Source: Bacteroidota bacterium
GTDB taxonomy: Bacteria > Bacteroidota > Bacteroidia > CAILMK01 > JAAYUY01
Direction of reading: 5' to 3'
Length of the DNA: 36,551 nucleotides
Assembly: GCA_018698135.1 (NCBI GenBank)
Contig: JABINZ010000194.1
Coordinates: forward strand, 1-36,551
Position 1 is the stretch's first letter, and each line of letters starts with the position of its first letter. Positions 1 through 8,354 of this stretch are shown here, piece after piece. A program made the translations under genes and the position numbers. The notes under the pieces are model-generated. The model made no database searches and was not told where the DNA came from. It saw nothing but the letters and a program-made list of their open reading frames with translations.

Positions 1-1818
1 ACAACTAAAGGGTTGTTATTTCCGAGGATTGCCTTAACAAATACTTCTTCAGCTTCACCAGTGTCAAGTCCTGCTACTTCTCTTATTGTATATAATACAG
101 CTAGCACTGGAAATGTAACACCAGGCTGTTATTATTGGAATAGTGCTGCTTGGGTTCGGATTAGTGCTGCGGGTGCCAATAGTGATATAACCAGTTTAAC
201 GGGGCTCACAACACCGTTAACTGTTGCTCAAGGGGGTACTGGTGCGGCAACACTCACGGGGCTTTTACTAGGAAATGGAACTTCATCAATTACAGCTACA
301 ACATCCTCGTCAGGAATTTCAGGTGTTATATCTGATGAAACCGGAAGCGGTGTGTTGGTATTTGGCACTTCACCTACATTCACAACTTCCATTACAAGTC
401 CTTTGATTATTGGAGGCTCAGGAACAACTTCCGACTTGTACTTAAAAACAACTTCAGGTGTAGGAGCAAGCGGAGCTGATATGCACTTTTTGGTTGGAAA
501 CAATGGAGCTACTGAAGCTATGACAATTCTTAATTCAGGGAATATTTATGTTGGACAAACAGCTAATAGCAATTTCCATTTTTTCACTAAAACAAGCTCT
601 AACAGAGCAATAGGAGCTCAGGTTTCAACAACTTCTGGAGACAATTATGGTCTTTTTGGTCAAGCAGATGGATCGGGAGCTGATGACAATATTGGTGTTT
701 ATGGTTTGGGTACGGGAGCAACTACGGACAACTTTGGAGTTTATGGCAATACTACAGCTTCTGGAATATATAACTTTGGTGTAAATGGGAAAAGTACTGG
801 AACAGTAAGTTCTGGAACAAAATACAACTATGGAGTTAATGGATATGCCTCCTCAAATAGTTATTCTAACGTTGGTGTTTATGGAGTAGCTAATAATGCT
901 GGAAGCTATTTTAATGCAGGAGTTTCAGGACAGATGTCTGTTGCAGACGTAAACAATGTTGGTGTTTCAGGTAGTTGTTATGGATTAACTTCCTCTAGCA
1001 TTAATATTGGAGTTCAAGGTTGGGCATGGGACTATAATGCCGGAACTGGAGGAACAGCTTTAGACATTGCTTTCTATGGAATCAACGGTCATATTATTCT
1101 GGATAACTTAAACAATGCTTCTTCTGAACTTAGATTTGTTGAACCTAATACAAATTCTACAGATGGATTTTACAGTTCTTCCAATAATTATACTGCGTTT
1201 AAAGCACAAGCCCAATCTGGTGATGTAACCTATACCCTACCAGCAGCAGATGGAAGTAGTGGTCAGATTTTATCAACCAGTGGTAGTGGAGCGTTGAGCT
1301 GGGTAACCGCTGGCGCAGGCAGTGGTGATATTTCATCTGTAGGATCTATGACAGTTGGTGATGCTTTTTCAAATTCCTCGGCTGATGACGATTGGTTAGG
1401 TTTAGGTGCATCTGCAGGCAGAATAGAATTTGATGATCAAACAACCGATGAGGTAAATATTTTGGATGCTAATATAGGAATTGGCACATCAACACCAACT
1501 GGTAAATTAGATGTTAATGGCACCTTTGTTCAGAAAGCAGTAACCATTGTAACTGATGATGTAACTCCCGATGTTTCAGGTGGTAATATTTTTATTACAT
1601 CAGCGAACACAGGAGCTACAGTTATTACTGATATTGATAATCCAGTTGCAGGTCAAGTAATTTATATAATTGGAGGATCTGATACAAATCCTTCCACAAT
1701 CGCTGATAGTGGCAACTTTAAACTAAGTGGTGCGTGGACAGCTAATGCAAATGATGTGCTTATCCTTTATATTTTTGCAGATAATAATTATATTGAACTT
1801 AGCAGAGTTGATAATTAA
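1..1818 (+). CDS. Repetitive surface/fibre-like protein, 3' part
   Basis: The frame is open from base 1, so the N-terminus lies outside the window; 605 residues are visible. The visible start (TTKGLLFPRIALTN, then a segment ending ATSLIVYNTAS) resembles the head of Bacteroidota fibre-like proteins that carry a 'GLL(V)PR(M/I)' segment. The middle, about residues 215-345, is a run of short repeats of the form N-[FIYV]-G-V-x-G (DNIGVYG, NFGVYG, NFGVNG, NYGVNG, NVGVYG, NVGVSG, NIGVQG). A 'GIGTSTPTGKLDVNG' segment near residue 495 is followed by a compact C-terminal domain ending IELSRVDN. No T9SS type A or B sorting domain is visible at the C-terminus. The role is probably surface display or adhesion; a phage or contractile-tail fibre is an alternative. 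No function can be assigned firmly. It ends at a strong hairpin shared with mazG. Confidence 0.75.
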   Translation, partial: TTKGLLFPRIALTNTSSASPVSSPATSLIVYNTASTGNVTPGCYYWNSAAWVRISAAGANSDITSLTGLTTPLTVAQGGTGAATLTGLLLGNGTSSITATTSSSGISGVISDETGSGVLVFGTSPTFTTSITSPLIIGGSGTTSDLYLKTTSGVGASGADMHFLVGNNGATEAMTILNSGNIYVGQTANSNFHFFTKTSSNRAIGAQVSTTSGDNYGLFGQADGSGADDNIGVYGLGTGATTDNFGVYGNTTASGIYNFGVNGKSTGTVSSGTKYNYGVNGYASSNSYSNVGVYGVANNAGSYFNAGVSGQMSVADVNNVGVSGSCYGLTSSSINIGVQGWAWDYNAGTGGTALDIAFYGINGHIILDNLNNASSELRFVEPNTNSTDGFYSSSNNYTAFKAQAQSGDVTYTLPAADGSSGQILSTSGSGALSWVTAGAGSGDISSVGSMTVGDAFSNSSADDDWLGLGASAGRIEFDDQTTDEVNILDANIGIGTSTPTGKLDVNGTFVQKAVTIVTDDVTPDVSGGNIFITSANTGATVITDIDNPVAGQVIYIIGGSDTNPSTIADSGNFKLSGAWTANANDVLILYIFADNNYIELSRVDN

Positions 1819-1839
1819 ACTTTAAATCCAGTTTAATCT

Positions 1840-1876
1840 AAAAAGCCCTGTCCTAATCCCTCAGGGCTTTTTTTTT
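1840..1876. terminator. Bidirectional intrinsic terminator
   Basis: The left arm AAAAAGCCCTG (1840-1850) pairs with CAGGGCTTTTT (1862-1872) across an 11-nt loop. A T-run follows on the plus strand and a shorter T-run on the minus strand. It sits between the convergent surface-protein and mazG genes. The last mazG codons (A-L-R-D and stop) are spelled by the hairpin itself. Confidence 0.85.
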
Positions 1877-2635
1877 CGCCCTTTGCCAATATTCCTCCAT
1901 TTCTACCAAAGGCATATTGCTTAAACTTTTACTTTCTGCTTTGATTGCTTTCTCCATTTTGTTGAAACGTCCAATGAACTTCCTGTTTGTCTTTTCTAAT
2001 GCATCATCGGGATTGATGTTGTAAAAACGAGCCAAATTGACTATTGAGAAAAGAATATCTCCAAATTCAGCTTCCAGTTTGTCCTGATCTTGAATGTGCG
2101 CATCAATCTCCACTTTGAATTCATTCAGTTCTTCAAGCGTTTTATCCCATACCTGCTCTTTGTGGTCCCAGTCGAAGCCAACTCCTCTGGCTTTATCCTG
2201 AATACGAATTGCTTTAATCATGGAAGGAAGGCTATTTGGTACACCTCCCAAGGTCGTTTTATTTCCATTCTGGGTTTTTATCTTTTCCCAATTATCTTTC
2301 ACATCTTGGTCGTTTTCAACGATCACATCAGCGTAAATATGCGGATGACGCTCAACCAGTTTCTCTACCAAATCATTTGCAACATCCTTAATGGTAAATT
2401 TTTTCTCCTCTTCTCCAATTTTCGCATAAAATGCAATGTGTAGAAGCAGATCTCCTAATTCTTCTCTGATTTTATCCCAACTTTGCTGCTGAATAGCTTC
2501 CGACAACTCATAGGTTTCTTCAATCGTTAAGGATCGAAGTGTTTGTATCGTTTGTTTTTTATCCCAGGGACATTGACCTCTTAATGTATCCATGGTTTCG
2601 AGCACTTTAGCTAGCGCTGCTAATTTATCTTCCAT
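1853..2635 (-). CDS. mazG: MazG nucleoside triphosphate pyrophosphohydrolase
   Basis: This is a 260-residue two-domain MazG that hydrolyses (d)NTPs to the monophosphate and pyrophosphate and is cytoplasmic. The N-terminal half has the family signature LRGQCPWDKKQT followed by the metal-binding helix pattern EETYELSEAI and EELGDLLLHIAF. The C-terminal half repeats it as KTLEELNEFKVEI and EAEFGDILFSIVNLARF. The length matches full-length bacterial MazG. The ATG at 2635 is chosen because AAAAGGAG lies 3 nt upstream. A TTG 14 codons further upstream would add a segment absent from homologues I know. The gene is divergent from the small membrane protein at 2746 and ends inside a terminator. The family is well established as house-cleaning; the physiological substrate here is not known. 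Confidence 0.95.
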   Translation of the reverse strand: MEDKLAALAKVLETMDTLRGQCPWDKKQTIQTLRSLTIEETYELSEAIQQQSWDKIREELGDLLLHIAFYAKIGEEEKKFTIKDVANDLVEKLVERHPHIYADVIVENDQDVKDNWEKIKTQNGNKTTLGGVPNSLPSMIKAIRIQDKARGVGFDWDHKEQVWDKTLEELNEFKVEIDAHIQDQDKLEAEFGDILFSIVNLARFYNINPDDALEKTNRKFIGRFNKMEKAIKAESKSLSNMPLVEMEEYWQRAKKKALRD

Positions 2636-2638
2636 ATA

Positions 2639-2646
2639 CTCCTTTT
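2639..2646 (-). promoter_or_regulatory. Shine-Dalgarno sequence deciding the mazG start
   Basis: On the minus strand AAAAGGAG is followed by TAT and then ATG. Strong SD motifs are rare in this window, so this one supports the ATG at 2635 over the upstream TTG at 2677. The 3-nt spacing is short. Confidence 0.5.
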
Positions 2647-2727
2647 GAAATTTCTTTCGATTCACAAAGATTGTCAAATAACAAGCTAAAGATCAAGAAT
2701 AAATATCCTCAATTTAAATTATCCGTT

Positions 2728-2735
2728 TAATTTTG
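2728..2735 (+). promoter_or_regulatory. Possible Bacteroidota -7 element
   Basis: TAATTTTG matches the Bacteroidota TAnnTTTG consensus 10 nt upstream of the small membrane protein ATG at 2746. I see no convincing -33 TTG element at the usual distance, and the transcript would be nearly leaderless, so this may be a chance match in AT-rich DNA. Confidence 0.25.
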
Positions 2736-2745
2736 CATAAAAATT

Positions 2746-2979
2746 ATGATGTTCATTAAGCAATTAGTTCTATTTATCATACTCATCGGTTTAGCCGTGT
2801 TCCTATTAAATATCAAAGCAGTATTTAAAAAGAAAGGCAAGCTGGAAAAATCCTGTACTGCAAAACACAGACTCATGCATGAAAAGGGACTTGATTGTGA
2901 GGGTTGTAATAAAGGACCTATGCAGTGTAGCGCAGATGACAATGAGCACAAGCTACATCATCAGCATGTTACTCACTAA
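2746..2979 (+). CDS. Small Cys/His-rich single-pass membrane protein (NqrM-like?)
   Basis: This is a 77-residue protein with one N-terminal membrane segment (about residues 4-23), a basic KKKGK stretch, and a short soluble tail with four cysteines (C37, C51, C54, C61). The tail is rich in histidine (H41, H45, H68, H71, H72, H74, H77). The start is ATG-ATG at 2746. Its 3' end overlaps that of apbE by 11 nt on the opposite strand. A membrane anchor plus four cysteines next to apbE recalls NqrM, the small protein needed to mature the Na+-translocating NADH:quinone reductase. However, the cysteine spacing (C-x13-C-x2-C-x6-C) is not the NqrM spacing I remember. Metal binding is inferred from composition only. 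It is very likely a real gene because of its clean signal-anchor and coding composition. Confidence 0.7.
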   Translation: MMFIKQLVLFIILIGLAVFLLNIKAVFKKKGKLEKSCTAKHRLMHEKGLDCEGCNKGPMQCSADDNEHKLHHQHVTH

Positions 2980-3976
2980 TCAGTTGAATCATATCCAATA
3001 ACTCATACGTACAATAATCATTATCCTCTTCTCGTGAAATAAGATAAGTCATCAGACTTTCAGATTTATCTAAAACAATAATTGATTTTTCAGAACCTAA
3101 CACCATAAAGGCTGTAGCGTATGCATCAGCTATCATGCATTTGTCATGCAATACAGTTGCACTTAACAAATCATTAATAATGGGATAGCCAGTTTTAGGA
3201 TTGATTGTATGCGCAATTTTATTTCCTTGCTTCATGTAAAAATTCCTGTAATTACCCGAAGTGGCTATTGACTTATTCGATAAGGATACATATTTATCAA
3301 AAACCTGACTTTTGGTTTTGTTGTCAATTGGTTGCTCAATGGCTACACGCCAGACAATACTTTTTGGATTAAGTCCTTTTACTCGAACTTCGCCACCAAT
3401 TTCCACCATATAATTTTCAATACCGAAAGATTCAAGTAGTTCTGCAATTACATCAACACCATAACCTTTGGCAATAGCCGAAAAATCAAGCATGATATTA
3501 GGATTGTCCTTGATTATTTTACCATCATGGAGATTTACCTTGTCAAACCCGACATAATTCATTAGGCTATCGATAACCAGTGAATCGACATGGTTTAATG
3601 TGTCGAAACCAAAACCCCATGCATTAACCAGTGGCATAACGGTTGGGTCAAAAGCACCATTTGTTTGTTGAAACACTTCCTTTGCCGCAATAAAAACTTC
3701 CTCAAAAAAAGAATCTACTTCAATGGGCTTTGATGCTTTGTTGATTCTGGAAATGGTTGATTCCGGAATGTAAGTTGACAAAGAATTATTTACCGCTATC
3801 AATGCCTCATCAATTGCTTCCTGCACTCCTTTACTCCTCTCCGATTCGAATGTAATATGATAGTAGGTACCCATGGTTGCACCTTGAATTTGGTAATATG
3901 ACTTTTTACTACACGATACAAATAGGCTGGCAATCAGCAAGCTAACAATGACAATTCCTTTACTGTTAAATGACAT
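2969..3976 (-). CDS. apbE: FAD:protein FMN transferase (ApbE), lipoprotein
   Basis: This 335-residue protein transfers FMN from FAD onto a Thr/Ser of target proteins such as NqrB/NqrC and RnfD/RnfG, acting outside the inner membrane. A signal peptide ends in the lipobox LFVSC, with C22 as the lipidated residue. The family motifs are visible: QGATMGTYYHITF near residue 31, the substrate/cofactor loop IMLDFSAIAKGYGVDVI, HTINPKTGYPI, and the metal-binding ADAYATAFMVLGSEK near the C-terminus. The length is normal. It lies 74 nt downstream of the LolA-like gene and may be the last gene of that run. No nqr or rnf genes are in the window, so its client is unknown. The small Cys/His-rich protein that overlaps its 3' end could be a partner. 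Confidence 0.95.
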   Translation of the reverse strand: MSFNSKGIVIVSLLIASLFVSCSKKSYYQIQGATMGTYYHITFESERSKGVQEAIDEALIAVNNSLSTYIPESTISRINKASKPIEVDSFFEEVFIAAKEVFQQTNGAFDPTVMPLVNAWGFGFDTLNHVDSLVIDSLMNYVGFDKVNLHDGKIIKDNPNIMLDFSAIAKGYGVDVIAELLESFGIENYMVEIGGEVRVKGLNPKSIVWRVAIEQPIDNKTKSQVFDKYVSLSNKSIATSGNYRNFYMKQGNKIAHTINPKTGYPIINDLLSATVLHDKCMIADAYATAFMVLGSEKSIIVLDKSESLMTYLISREEDNDYCTYELLDMIQLISE

Positions 3977-4050
3977 ACTTTGTATTTCTATTTAATTGAA
4001 TAGCAAAAATAAGAATTGATTAATAAGAAATCGATTTGGGAATTGGGGAA

Positions 4051-4707
4051 CTAGTTTGTTAAGTCTACGATTTCGATACCAACATATTTCTTCGTATCAA
4101 AAGCAAAGAGTTTTTCGCTGAGTTTAGGATTTTTAGTAACCGTTTTAATTACAAATGTTAAAATTAACCCACTATTCTTATAAAATGTTTGAATTTTATA
4201 AATATCTCCTGTTTGTTTTTCTACTAATAATTTTACCTTGAAGTAAGACAAACTTTTATTTTCAGGAGTCAGTTCAATCAAACTACAGTTTTTGTTATTA
4301 TAGACTAACTCTTCGACAATCCGGTATAGATATCCATTTTCCCACATGGTGAAAATTTGGGAAGGATCAATTTCTAATTCATCAGGGTTGTAATTGCTAA
4401 TTTGAACCTCATTAACCTCTTTCATATAAGTCCAAACTGTTTTTTTATCCGAAATTATAATCTGGTCGCCAACACTTAAATGAAACTTTCCATCATTTAA
4501 ATAAACATGCCCCGATTGCTCCTCTTTATAATCTTCGCCTCTGTTTTCGAGTATATAATCAAATGTGAAATAGGCTGTTTTATATTGTTTGTATTTGGAA
4601 ACTGATTTCAGAATAATTTCTTTTGCCAACTCTTGAGAATTCTGCGCACTGAGCGTAAAAGTTGATAAAATTAAAATCAGTATGCTGATGGGTTTCGAAA
4701 CATTCAT
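4051..4707 (-). CDS. LolA-like outer-membrane lipoprotein carrier
   Basis: This 218-residue protein has a signal peptide (ISILILILSTFTLSAQ, cleavage near residue 21). What follows is a LolA-type fold pattern: SKYKQYKTAYFTFDYIL, GHVYLNDGKFHLSVGDQIIISDKKTVWTY (in pieces), a middle SQIFTMWENGYLY, and late strands around SYFKVKLLVEKQTGDIYKIQTFY. LolA shuttles lipoproteins through the periplasm to the outer membrane. Bacteroidota commonly keep a lolA-like gene directly after ftsK, as here, where the start is 4 nt beyond the ftsK stop, suggesting translational coupling. I do not use the symbol lolA because several LolA-like paralogues occur in the phylum and function is inferred from fold and position. 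Confidence 0.85.
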   Translation of the reverse strand: MNVSKPISILILILSTFTLSAQNSQELAKEIILKSVSKYKQYKTAYFTFDYILENRGEDYKEEQSGHVYLNDGKFHLSVGDQIIISDKKTVWTYMKEVNEVQISNYNPDELEIDPSQIFTMWENGYLYRIVEELVYNNKNCSLIELTPENKSLSYFKVKLLVEKQTGDIYKIQTFYKNSGLILTFVIKTVTKNPKLSEKLFAFDTKKYVGIEIVDLTN

Positions 4708-4711
4708 TGTA

Positions 4712-7102
4712 TCAGGGGTTAGATCGGAAATCTCTCAAAAACTGTTCCAAGGCATATTCATCAACAATTAAAACAGCTCTGGCCTTGGAACCTTCAAAAG
4801 GCCCGACAATGCCTGCACTTTCTAACTGATCAATTATTCTTCCGGCTCTGTTATAGCCCAATTTCAAACGCCTCTGTAGCAAAGATGTTGACCCTTGTTG
4901 ATGTTGTACAACTATTCTAGCTGCATCTTCGAAAAGCGCATCGAGGTCATTTAAGTCTGTTTCTCCTACTCCTAATTCGTTTTCAGATTTTACTTCAGGT
5001 AAAATATGTGCTGTTGCATAAGCTTGTTGCTTGGAAATGAAGTCAACCACATTCTCAACTTCAGGAGTATCAATAAAAGCACATTGAATTCGAGTTACAT
5101 CACTTCCAGCAGAAAATAGCATATCTCCCCTACCCACTAATTGCTCTGCACCTTTTGAATCCAAAATTGTTCGAGAATCAACTGTTGCACTTACCTTAAA
5201 AGCAATACGTGCTGGGAAATTTGCCTTAATGGTTCCTGTAATGATATTAACTGAAGGACGCTGAGTTGCCAAAATCAAATGAATTCCTATAGCTCGAGCT
5301 AATTGAGCTAATCTGGCTATTGGCATCTCTACTTCCTTTCCCGCAGTCATCATTAAATCAGCTAGTTCATCCACTACCAATACAATATAAGGAAGAAAAC
5401 GATGACCTTCTTTTGGATTTAATCTTCTGGCAATAAATTTCTTATTATACTCGACAATATTCCGCACATGCGCATCTTTAAGCAACATATAACGGGCATC
5501 CATCTCAATAGTTAAAGAGGTAAGGGTTTCAACTACCTGTGTCACATCAGTGATAATAGCATTATCATTATCAGGTAATTTAGCTAGGAAATGGTTTTCA
5601 ATTTTCTGGAATATGCTTAGCTCAACCTTTTTTGGGTCAACCATCACAAACTTAATTTGTGCAGGGTGTTTTTTATAAAGTAAGGATGCAATAATTACGT
5701 TTAAACCAACTGATTTACCTTGCCCTGTTGCTCCAGCAATCAATAAATGGGGCATTTTGGTTAAATCTGCAATAAAAACTTCATTGGCAATTGTCTTTCC
5801 TAAAACAAAAGGAAGCTCCATATTCGCATTACGGAATTTAAAAGAACCTAAAACTGATTTTGCTGAAACAATTTCCGGCTTTGTATTTGGCACTTCAATA
5901 CCCACTGTTCCTTTACCAGGAATGGGTGCAATAATTCGAATACCAAGCGCTGCTAAACTAAGCGCGATATCATCTTCCAGATTCTTAATTTTTGATATCC
6001 GAATACCCGCTGCAGGAATAATTTCATACAGTGTAACAGTAGATCCAACGGTAGCCTTAATTTTTTCAATCTCTATACCATAATTCCTTAAAGTCTGAAT
6101 GATCAGATTTTTCCTTTCCTCTAACTCTGCGCTATTTATGGATGTTTCAGCTTCATCATAATCATTTAATAAATCCAAAGGAGGATAATTGTAATTGGAT
6201 AAATCTAAAGTAGGATCATATGGAGGAAGCTCATCTGGTTTTTTGGGTTTCTCACCATTTTTAATTGTTTCCTCATCCAATTTTACTTCAACCTCAAATT
6301 CAACTTCTTCGAATTTTTGCTTAACACCTTCCTCTATTTTGACTTCTGTATCTTTCTTTTCTTCTTCGATGACAGGAATTATTAAGTCAATTTCTTCTTC
6401 AACATGCGCATCATTCTGTTTGGGGGTTTCTTCCTCAACCACATCTTCACTAGTATCTAGGACTTCTTTTTTCCTGACTGGCAACTTGAAAACGAAATTA
6501 AAACGGATGATCAGAAATAATAAAGCAACGAAAATCAAAACGACCACGGCTCCAAATGTTCCAAAAACACTTTTCAACCATAGTTGTGCATAAATCCCAA
6601 AACCACCAGCAATCAGATCGGCAGTTTGATGTAGCAATAGGCCCAGAAATGCTGAAATCCAGAAAATAACAAAAAGTACGGACGATATTGTTTTGCGAAT
6701 AGGAACTAGTGCAAAATCAAAAAACAATTTAAACCCAACGATAAAGAAAATAAAAATAAAAAAGTAGGATGCCACCCCAAACCATCTGGCCATAAATAAA
6801 TGCGAAAAATAAGCACCAATTAGTCCGGTTCCATTTTCGGCAAGTCCCGGCTTTAATTCTTTGAAACTTAAAACCAAGGATTGTAGGTCCTTGACCAAAT
6901 CCTGATCAAATTTCCAATTGAATAAAAAAGAAGTAAAGGCATATAATAAAAATATGGAAAATGTCAGAAATGTCAATCCGACTATTTTCTTTACTCGTTC
7001 TCTGTTTTCAGGAGGAAAGGAAAATTTTACTTTTCGTTTTTTCTTAGATTCCTTTATATCCGATTTGAAGGTATTTTTGGTAGAGTGTGTATTTCGAGCC
7101 AT
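4712..7102 (-). CDS. ftsK: DNA translocase FtsK/SpoIIIE
   Basis: This 796-residue protein is a septum-anchored motor that pumps chromosome ends at division. Its N-terminus carries about four membrane segments (near residues 40-62, 100-130, 140-160 and 180-205). An acidic, low-complexity linker runs from about 215 to 310. The motor follows, with Walker A GATGQGKSVG at about residue 455, Walker B IVLVVDELADLMM, and the conserved stretch ILATQRPSVNIITGTIK. The C-terminal gamma winged helix (LLQRRLKLGYNRAGRIIDQL to the end) would read KOPS-like orienting sites and contact XerD. The length fits the shorter Bacteroidota FtsK. It lies 18 nt after the GGGP synthase gene and 4 nt before the LolA-like gene. 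Confidence 0.97.
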   Translation of the reverse strand: MARNTHSTKNTFKSDIKESKKKRKVKFSFPPENRERVKKIVGLTFLTFSIFLLYAFTSFLFNWKFDQDLVKDLQSLVLSFKELKPGLAENGTGLIGAYFSHLFMARWFGVASYFFIFIFFIVGFKLFFDFALVPIRKTISSVLFVIFWISAFLGLLLHQTADLIAGGFGIYAQLWLKSVFGTFGAVVVLIFVALLFLIIRFNFVFKLPVRKKEVLDTSEDVVEEETPKQNDAHVEEEIDLIIPVIEEEKKDTEVKIEEGVKQKFEEVEFEVEVKLDEETIKNGEKPKKPDELPPYDPTLDLSNYNYPPLDLLNDYDEAETSINSAELEERKNLIIQTLRNYGIEIEKIKATVGSTVTLYEIIPAAGIRISKIKNLEDDIALSLAALGIRIIAPIPGKGTVGIEVPNTKPEIVSAKSVLGSFKFRNANMELPFVLGKTIANEVFIADLTKMPHLLIAGATGQGKSVGLNVIIASLLYKKHPAQIKFVMVDPKKVELSIFQKIENHFLAKLPDNDNAIITDVTQVVETLTSLTIEMDARYMLLKDAHVRNIVEYNKKFIARRLNPKEGHRFLPYIVLVVDELADLMMTAGKEVEMPIARLAQLARAIGIHLILATQRPSVNIITGTIKANFPARIAFKVSATVDSRTILDSKGAEQLVGRGDMLFSAGSDVTRIQCAFIDTPEVENVVDFISKQQAYATAHILPEVKSENELGVGETDLNDLDALFEDAARIVVQHQQGSTSLLQRRLKLGYNRAGRIIDQLESAGIVGPFEGSKARAVLIVDEYALEQFLRDFRSNP

Positions 7103-7120
7103 AAAGCCTAAGTGGTTTCT

Positions 7121-7876
7121 TTATGATTGTTTTGTGTCAAATGATTTTGCTGTAAGGTAGAAATCTTTCAACAATTCAGGATTATTTTCTATGCAATTTC
7201 CAACAACAACAACATCTGCACCTGCAAGAAATGCTTTTTTCATATCATCTGATTTTCTGATGCCACCGCCAACAATTACAGGAAGTTCAACATGATTGCT
7301 AACAGCCTGAATCATTTCTGCTGATACAGGCTTTAATGCCCCGCTACCTCCATCCAGAAAAATAAAACGAAGCCCAAGTAATTCACCAGCTAATGCCGTG
7401 CTGACAGCAATATCAGGTTTGTTGTAAGGGAGTGGAAATGTATTGCTAATATAGGATGCAGTTGTTGGAACGCCAGAATCTACAATAATGTATCCTGTTG
7501 GTAACACTTGTAGCTGGCTTTGCTTTAGCATATAAGCAACTTCGACATGGCGTCCGATCAAATAATCCGCATTTCTGCCTGAGATTAAAGACAAAAACAA
7601 TATTCCATCTGCATGATCATTAACTTGGTTGGTACTGCCGGGAAATAAAATAACAGGAATTGTCAAATGTTGCTTGATGATTTCAATAAAGCGATCAATC
7701 TGATTTTCTATCATTAAGCTTCCACCTAAAAAAATCAAATCGGGACAGTTTTGCTTGGCAATTTCTAATTGAGACACCAATAATTCTTCACTTAACTTAT
7801 CAGGATCTATCAACCAGGCAAAAAGTTTTTCACCTTTTGATTTACTTTCCTTAATAAGTTTTTCGATTAGAATCAT
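7121..7876 (-). CDS. Geranylgeranylglyceryl phosphate synthase family protein (group II)
   Basis: This 251-residue TIM-barrel enzyme of the GGGPS/PcrB family joins a prenyl diphosphate to sn-glycerol-1-phosphate to make an ether lipid precursor. Visible family motifs are WLIDPDK (21-27), FLGGS (49-53), LFPGST (77-82), YIIVDSG (129-135), FLDGGSG (173-179), VGGGIR (202-207) and VVGNCIE (224-230). The phosphate-binding glycine loops are intact. Group II members occur in archaea and in Bacteroidota, where the end product is poorly known. It is the first gene of the run leading into ftsK. A TAnnTTTG -7 match lies about 35 nt upstream of its ATG. Confidence 0.92.
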   Translation of the reverse strand: MILIEKLIKESKSKGEKLFAWLIDPDKLSEELLVSQLEIAKQNCPDLIFLGGSLMIENQIDRFIEIIKQHLTIPVILFPGSTNQVNDHADGILFLSLISGRNADYLIGRHVEVAYMLKQSQLQVLPTGYIIVDSGVPTTASYISNTFPLPYNKPDIAVSTALAGELLGLRFIFLDGGSGALKPVSAEMIQAVSNHVELPVIVGGGIRKSDDMKKAFLAGADVVVVGNCIENNPELLKDFYLTAKSFDTKQS

Positions 7877-7910
7877 ATTACTGACTATAAATATAAGCTA
7901 GATTGTTTAA

Positions 7911-7918
7911 CAAAGATA
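7911..7918 (-). promoter_or_regulatory. Candidate -7 promoter element for the GGGPS-ftsK-lolA run
   Basis: On the minus strand TATCTTTG fits TAnnTTTG exactly and would give a leader of roughly 30 nt before the ATG at 7876. A -33 TTG at the usual distance is not evident, so this rests on the -7 match and position. Confidence 0.4.
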
Positions 7919-8144
7919 ATTTTTTTTAGCTTTCTATCCGATGATAATCTTTTCAACCATATTGAATCAAAATATTAACTTGAGCTTGGGATAGCATTTG
8001 GTAGGATTACTCAAAATAACCTTTGCAACGAACTCTCATAACTAGCTAAAATGTTAGCAAGGAGAAGCTGTAATCTCTTGTGACATTTAGGTTCACAATT
8101 TGTTAATAATTTTGCCAGTTATTGATAATCAAAACTTAATTAAC

Positions 8145-8166
8145 ATTAGGTATTTTTACACCTAAT
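8145..8166. promoter_or_regulatory. 7-bp inverted repeat upstream of nrdJ (possible operator)
   Basis: ATTAGGT (8145-8151) and ACCTAAT (8160-8166) form a perfect inverted repeat separated by 8 nt. The geometry suits a dimeric regulator, and it lies about 240-315 nt before the nrdJ start. No regulator can be named. Confidence 0.3.
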
Positions 8167-8346
8167 TAGTTATTAATAAGTTATCAACAGCACACATTTT
8201 TGACACTAAAATCTAAATACATCAATATTAGTCATTTAATAAAAACCCACATATAAGATCAACAACCCACACGCCTGATTGCCTACTTCTTACGATCATT
8301 ATCTCACATGTTGAAAAGAATTTTTTCTTTTGAGAAATAGAGAAAT

Positions 8347-8354
8347 TACATTTG
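8347..8354 (+). promoter_or_regulatory. Candidate -7 promoter element for nrdJ
   Basis: TACATTTG fits TAnnTTTG and lies about 105 nt upstream of the preferred ATG (about 50 nt upstream of the alternative TTG). A second match, TAATTTTG at 8107-8114, could serve a longer leader. Neither has a well-placed -33 element. Confidence 0.3.

Noticed and set aside
2636-2677. TTG start 14 codons upstream for MazG
   Set aside because: The downstream ATG has AAAAGGAG before it and matches the usual MazG N-terminus.
2727-2951. Minus-strand reading frame opposite the small Cys/His protein
   Set aside because: It is the antisense of a gene with a clear membrane anchor and has no support of its own.
8180-8188. 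Replication origin suggested by a DnaA-box-like sequence
   Set aside because: A single near-match without a cluster, and with no dnaA or similar neighbour, is not enough.
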